Shown: piece after piece, positions 63,440 through 64,000 of the stretch
How the letters are laid out: each line of letters starts with the position of its first letter
How positions within the stretch are numbered: the first letter of the stretch is position 1
Origin: Sheuella sp.
GTDB lineage: Bacteria; Pseudomonadota; Gammaproteobacteria; Burkholderiales; Burkholderiaceae_B
Direction of reading: 5' to 3'
DNA length: 64,000 bases
Assembly: GCA_030650995.1 (NCBI GenBank)
Contig: JAUSCY010000093.1
Location: forward strand, 1-64,000
Notes under the pieces: generated by a model
The model's input: the letters and a program-made list of their open reading frames with translations, nothing else
Told to the model about the DNA's origin: nothing
The model's database searches: none
Translations under genes and position numbers: made by a program

Positions 63440-63766
63440 ATGATGAAAGGTCAAATAGCCGGTCTGATGCGTCAGGCGCAGCAGATGCAGGAAAACATGA
63501 AAAAGGCGCAGGATGCCTTGTCGGACATTCTTGTCGAGGGCGCCGCAGGTGGCAGTCTGGTCAAGGTCACAATGACCTGCCGTCACGATGTCAAACGCGT
63601 GACCATCGACCCAAGTTTGCTGGCTGATGATAAAGACATGCTCGAGGATCTTGTTGCAGCAGCGTTTAACGATGCCCTGCGCAAGGCAGAGGCAACGTCT
63701 CAGGAAAAGATGTCGGCCGTGACCGCAGGTATGCCCTTGCCACCAGGAATGAAATTGCCTTTCTGA
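63440..63766 (+). CDS. ybaB: YbaB/EbfC nucleoid-associated protein
   Basis: 108 residues, compared with 109 in E. coli. A small dimeric DNA-binding protein. Seen: [54 protein letters not shown] and a C-terminal segment rich in G/P/M ([12 protein letters not shown]), characteristic of the family. Either of the tandem ATGs at 63440 and 63443 could start; AGGAA precedes. It lies between dnaX and recR, the widely conserved order, and overlaps recR by one base. Confidence 0.96.
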   Translation: MMKGQIAGLMRQAQQMQENMKKAQDALSDILVEGAAGGSLVKVTMTCRHDVKRVTIDPSLLADDKDMLEDLVAAAFNDALRKAEATSQEKMSAVTAGMPLPPGMKLPF

Positions 63767-64000
63767 TGGAAAATTCCTCGTCAGAACCACAACCACTGCT
63801 GGCGCTCGTGGACGCGTTGCGCCGCTTGCCTGGCGTGGGCGTGCGTACCGCGCGTCGCATGGCATACCACCTGCTCCAGCATGATTTAAAAGCTGCAGAG
63901 CAGCTTGGGCGCGCACTGACCGATGCGGTTGAGCGTTTGCAGCACTGCGAGTTGTGCAATGGATTTACAGAAATTCCTGTTTGCGCGACGTGTGACCACC
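63766..64000 (+). CDS. recR: Recombination mediator protein RecR, 3' end outside window
   Basis: The first 78 residues of RecR, which acts with RecF/RecO in loading RecA on gaps. Seen: the helix-hairpin-helix LRRLPGVGVRTARRMAYHLL and the start of the C4 zinc finger (CELCNGF, CATCDH). The Toprim domain lies beyond the edge. The ATG overlaps the ybaB stop (TGATG). Confidence 0.95.
   Translation, partial: MENSSSEPQPLLALVDALRRLPGVGVRTARRMAYHLLQHDLKAAEQLGRALTDAVERLQHCELCNGFTEIPVCATCDH

Noticed and set aside
1-64000. CRISPR arrays, insertion sequences, rRNA genes
   Set aside because: No regularly spaced repeats, transposase-like proteins, terminal inverted repeats flanked by target duplications or rRNA sequences were seen.

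Overview
The window looks like a chromosomal segment of a betaproteobacterium, most likely Burkholderiales, family Alcaligenaceae. The evidence is four Bug-type periplasmic receptors, a type of receptor greatly expanded in Bordetella and its relatives, and familiar housekeeping blocks (lptD-surA-rsmA, glyQ-glyS-gmhB-plsC, hda-HAD-pcnB-folK, ffs-dnaX-ybaB-recR). Base composition is moderate, lower than in Bordetella. Coding density is very high, and many neighbours overlap by 1, 4 or 8 bases. I see no phage, insertion sequence, CRISPR array or rRNA. The identification is by family and gene order only; no search was run.

Layout. 1-2.9 kb: aspartase (cut by the window edge), a short-chain dehydrogenase and a LacI-type regulator. 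2.9-5.4 kb (minus): a coiled-coil membrane protein and the MurU/AmgK cell-wall recycling pair. 5.5-10.4 kb (plus): lptD, surA, rsmA (outer-membrane assembly and 16S rRNA methylation). 10.4-18.4 kb (minus): glycerate kinase, a fused SpmA/SpmB-like membrane protein, glyoxalase I, a YgjP-type metalloprotease, plsC, gmhB, glyS, glyQ. 18.5-20.9 kb (plus): a crotonase and class I fumarase, closed by a strong terminator. Next comes a decayed DUF4239-like gene at 20.98-21.3 kb.

21.3-40.6 kb is an accessory CoA-thioester catabolic region. It holds a branched-chain-type ABC importer with an acyl-CoA ligase; a hydratase-2/dehydrogenase pair resembling a split MFE-2 plus a type III CoA-transferase; a two-subunit CoA-transferase with two Bug receptors and a nitronate-monooxygenase-like flavoprotein; and a plus-strand operon of two acyl-CoA dehydrogenases, a MaoC-like hydratase and a second type III CoA-transferase. 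Together these could import an organic acid, activate it with CoA and oxidise it. No regulator and no obvious thiolase or lyase is present, so the substrate cannot be named.

40.6-64 kb is mainly core: folK, pcnB, a HAD phosphatase, hda, purM, miaA, mutL, an AmiC-type amidase, tsaE, an AEC transporter, an orphan Bug receptor, xerD, tRNA-Arg(CCT), a DUF3313-like lipoprotein, an MFS transporter, a 52-residue membrane protein, an AddB/AddA-like nuclease-helicase pair, the 4.5S RNA, dnaX, ybaB and the start of recR. The most notable observations are the catabolic region, the collapsed DUF4239 gene, several uncharacterised inverted repeats in divergent promoter regions, and a LivG-type ATPase with an altered signature motif.
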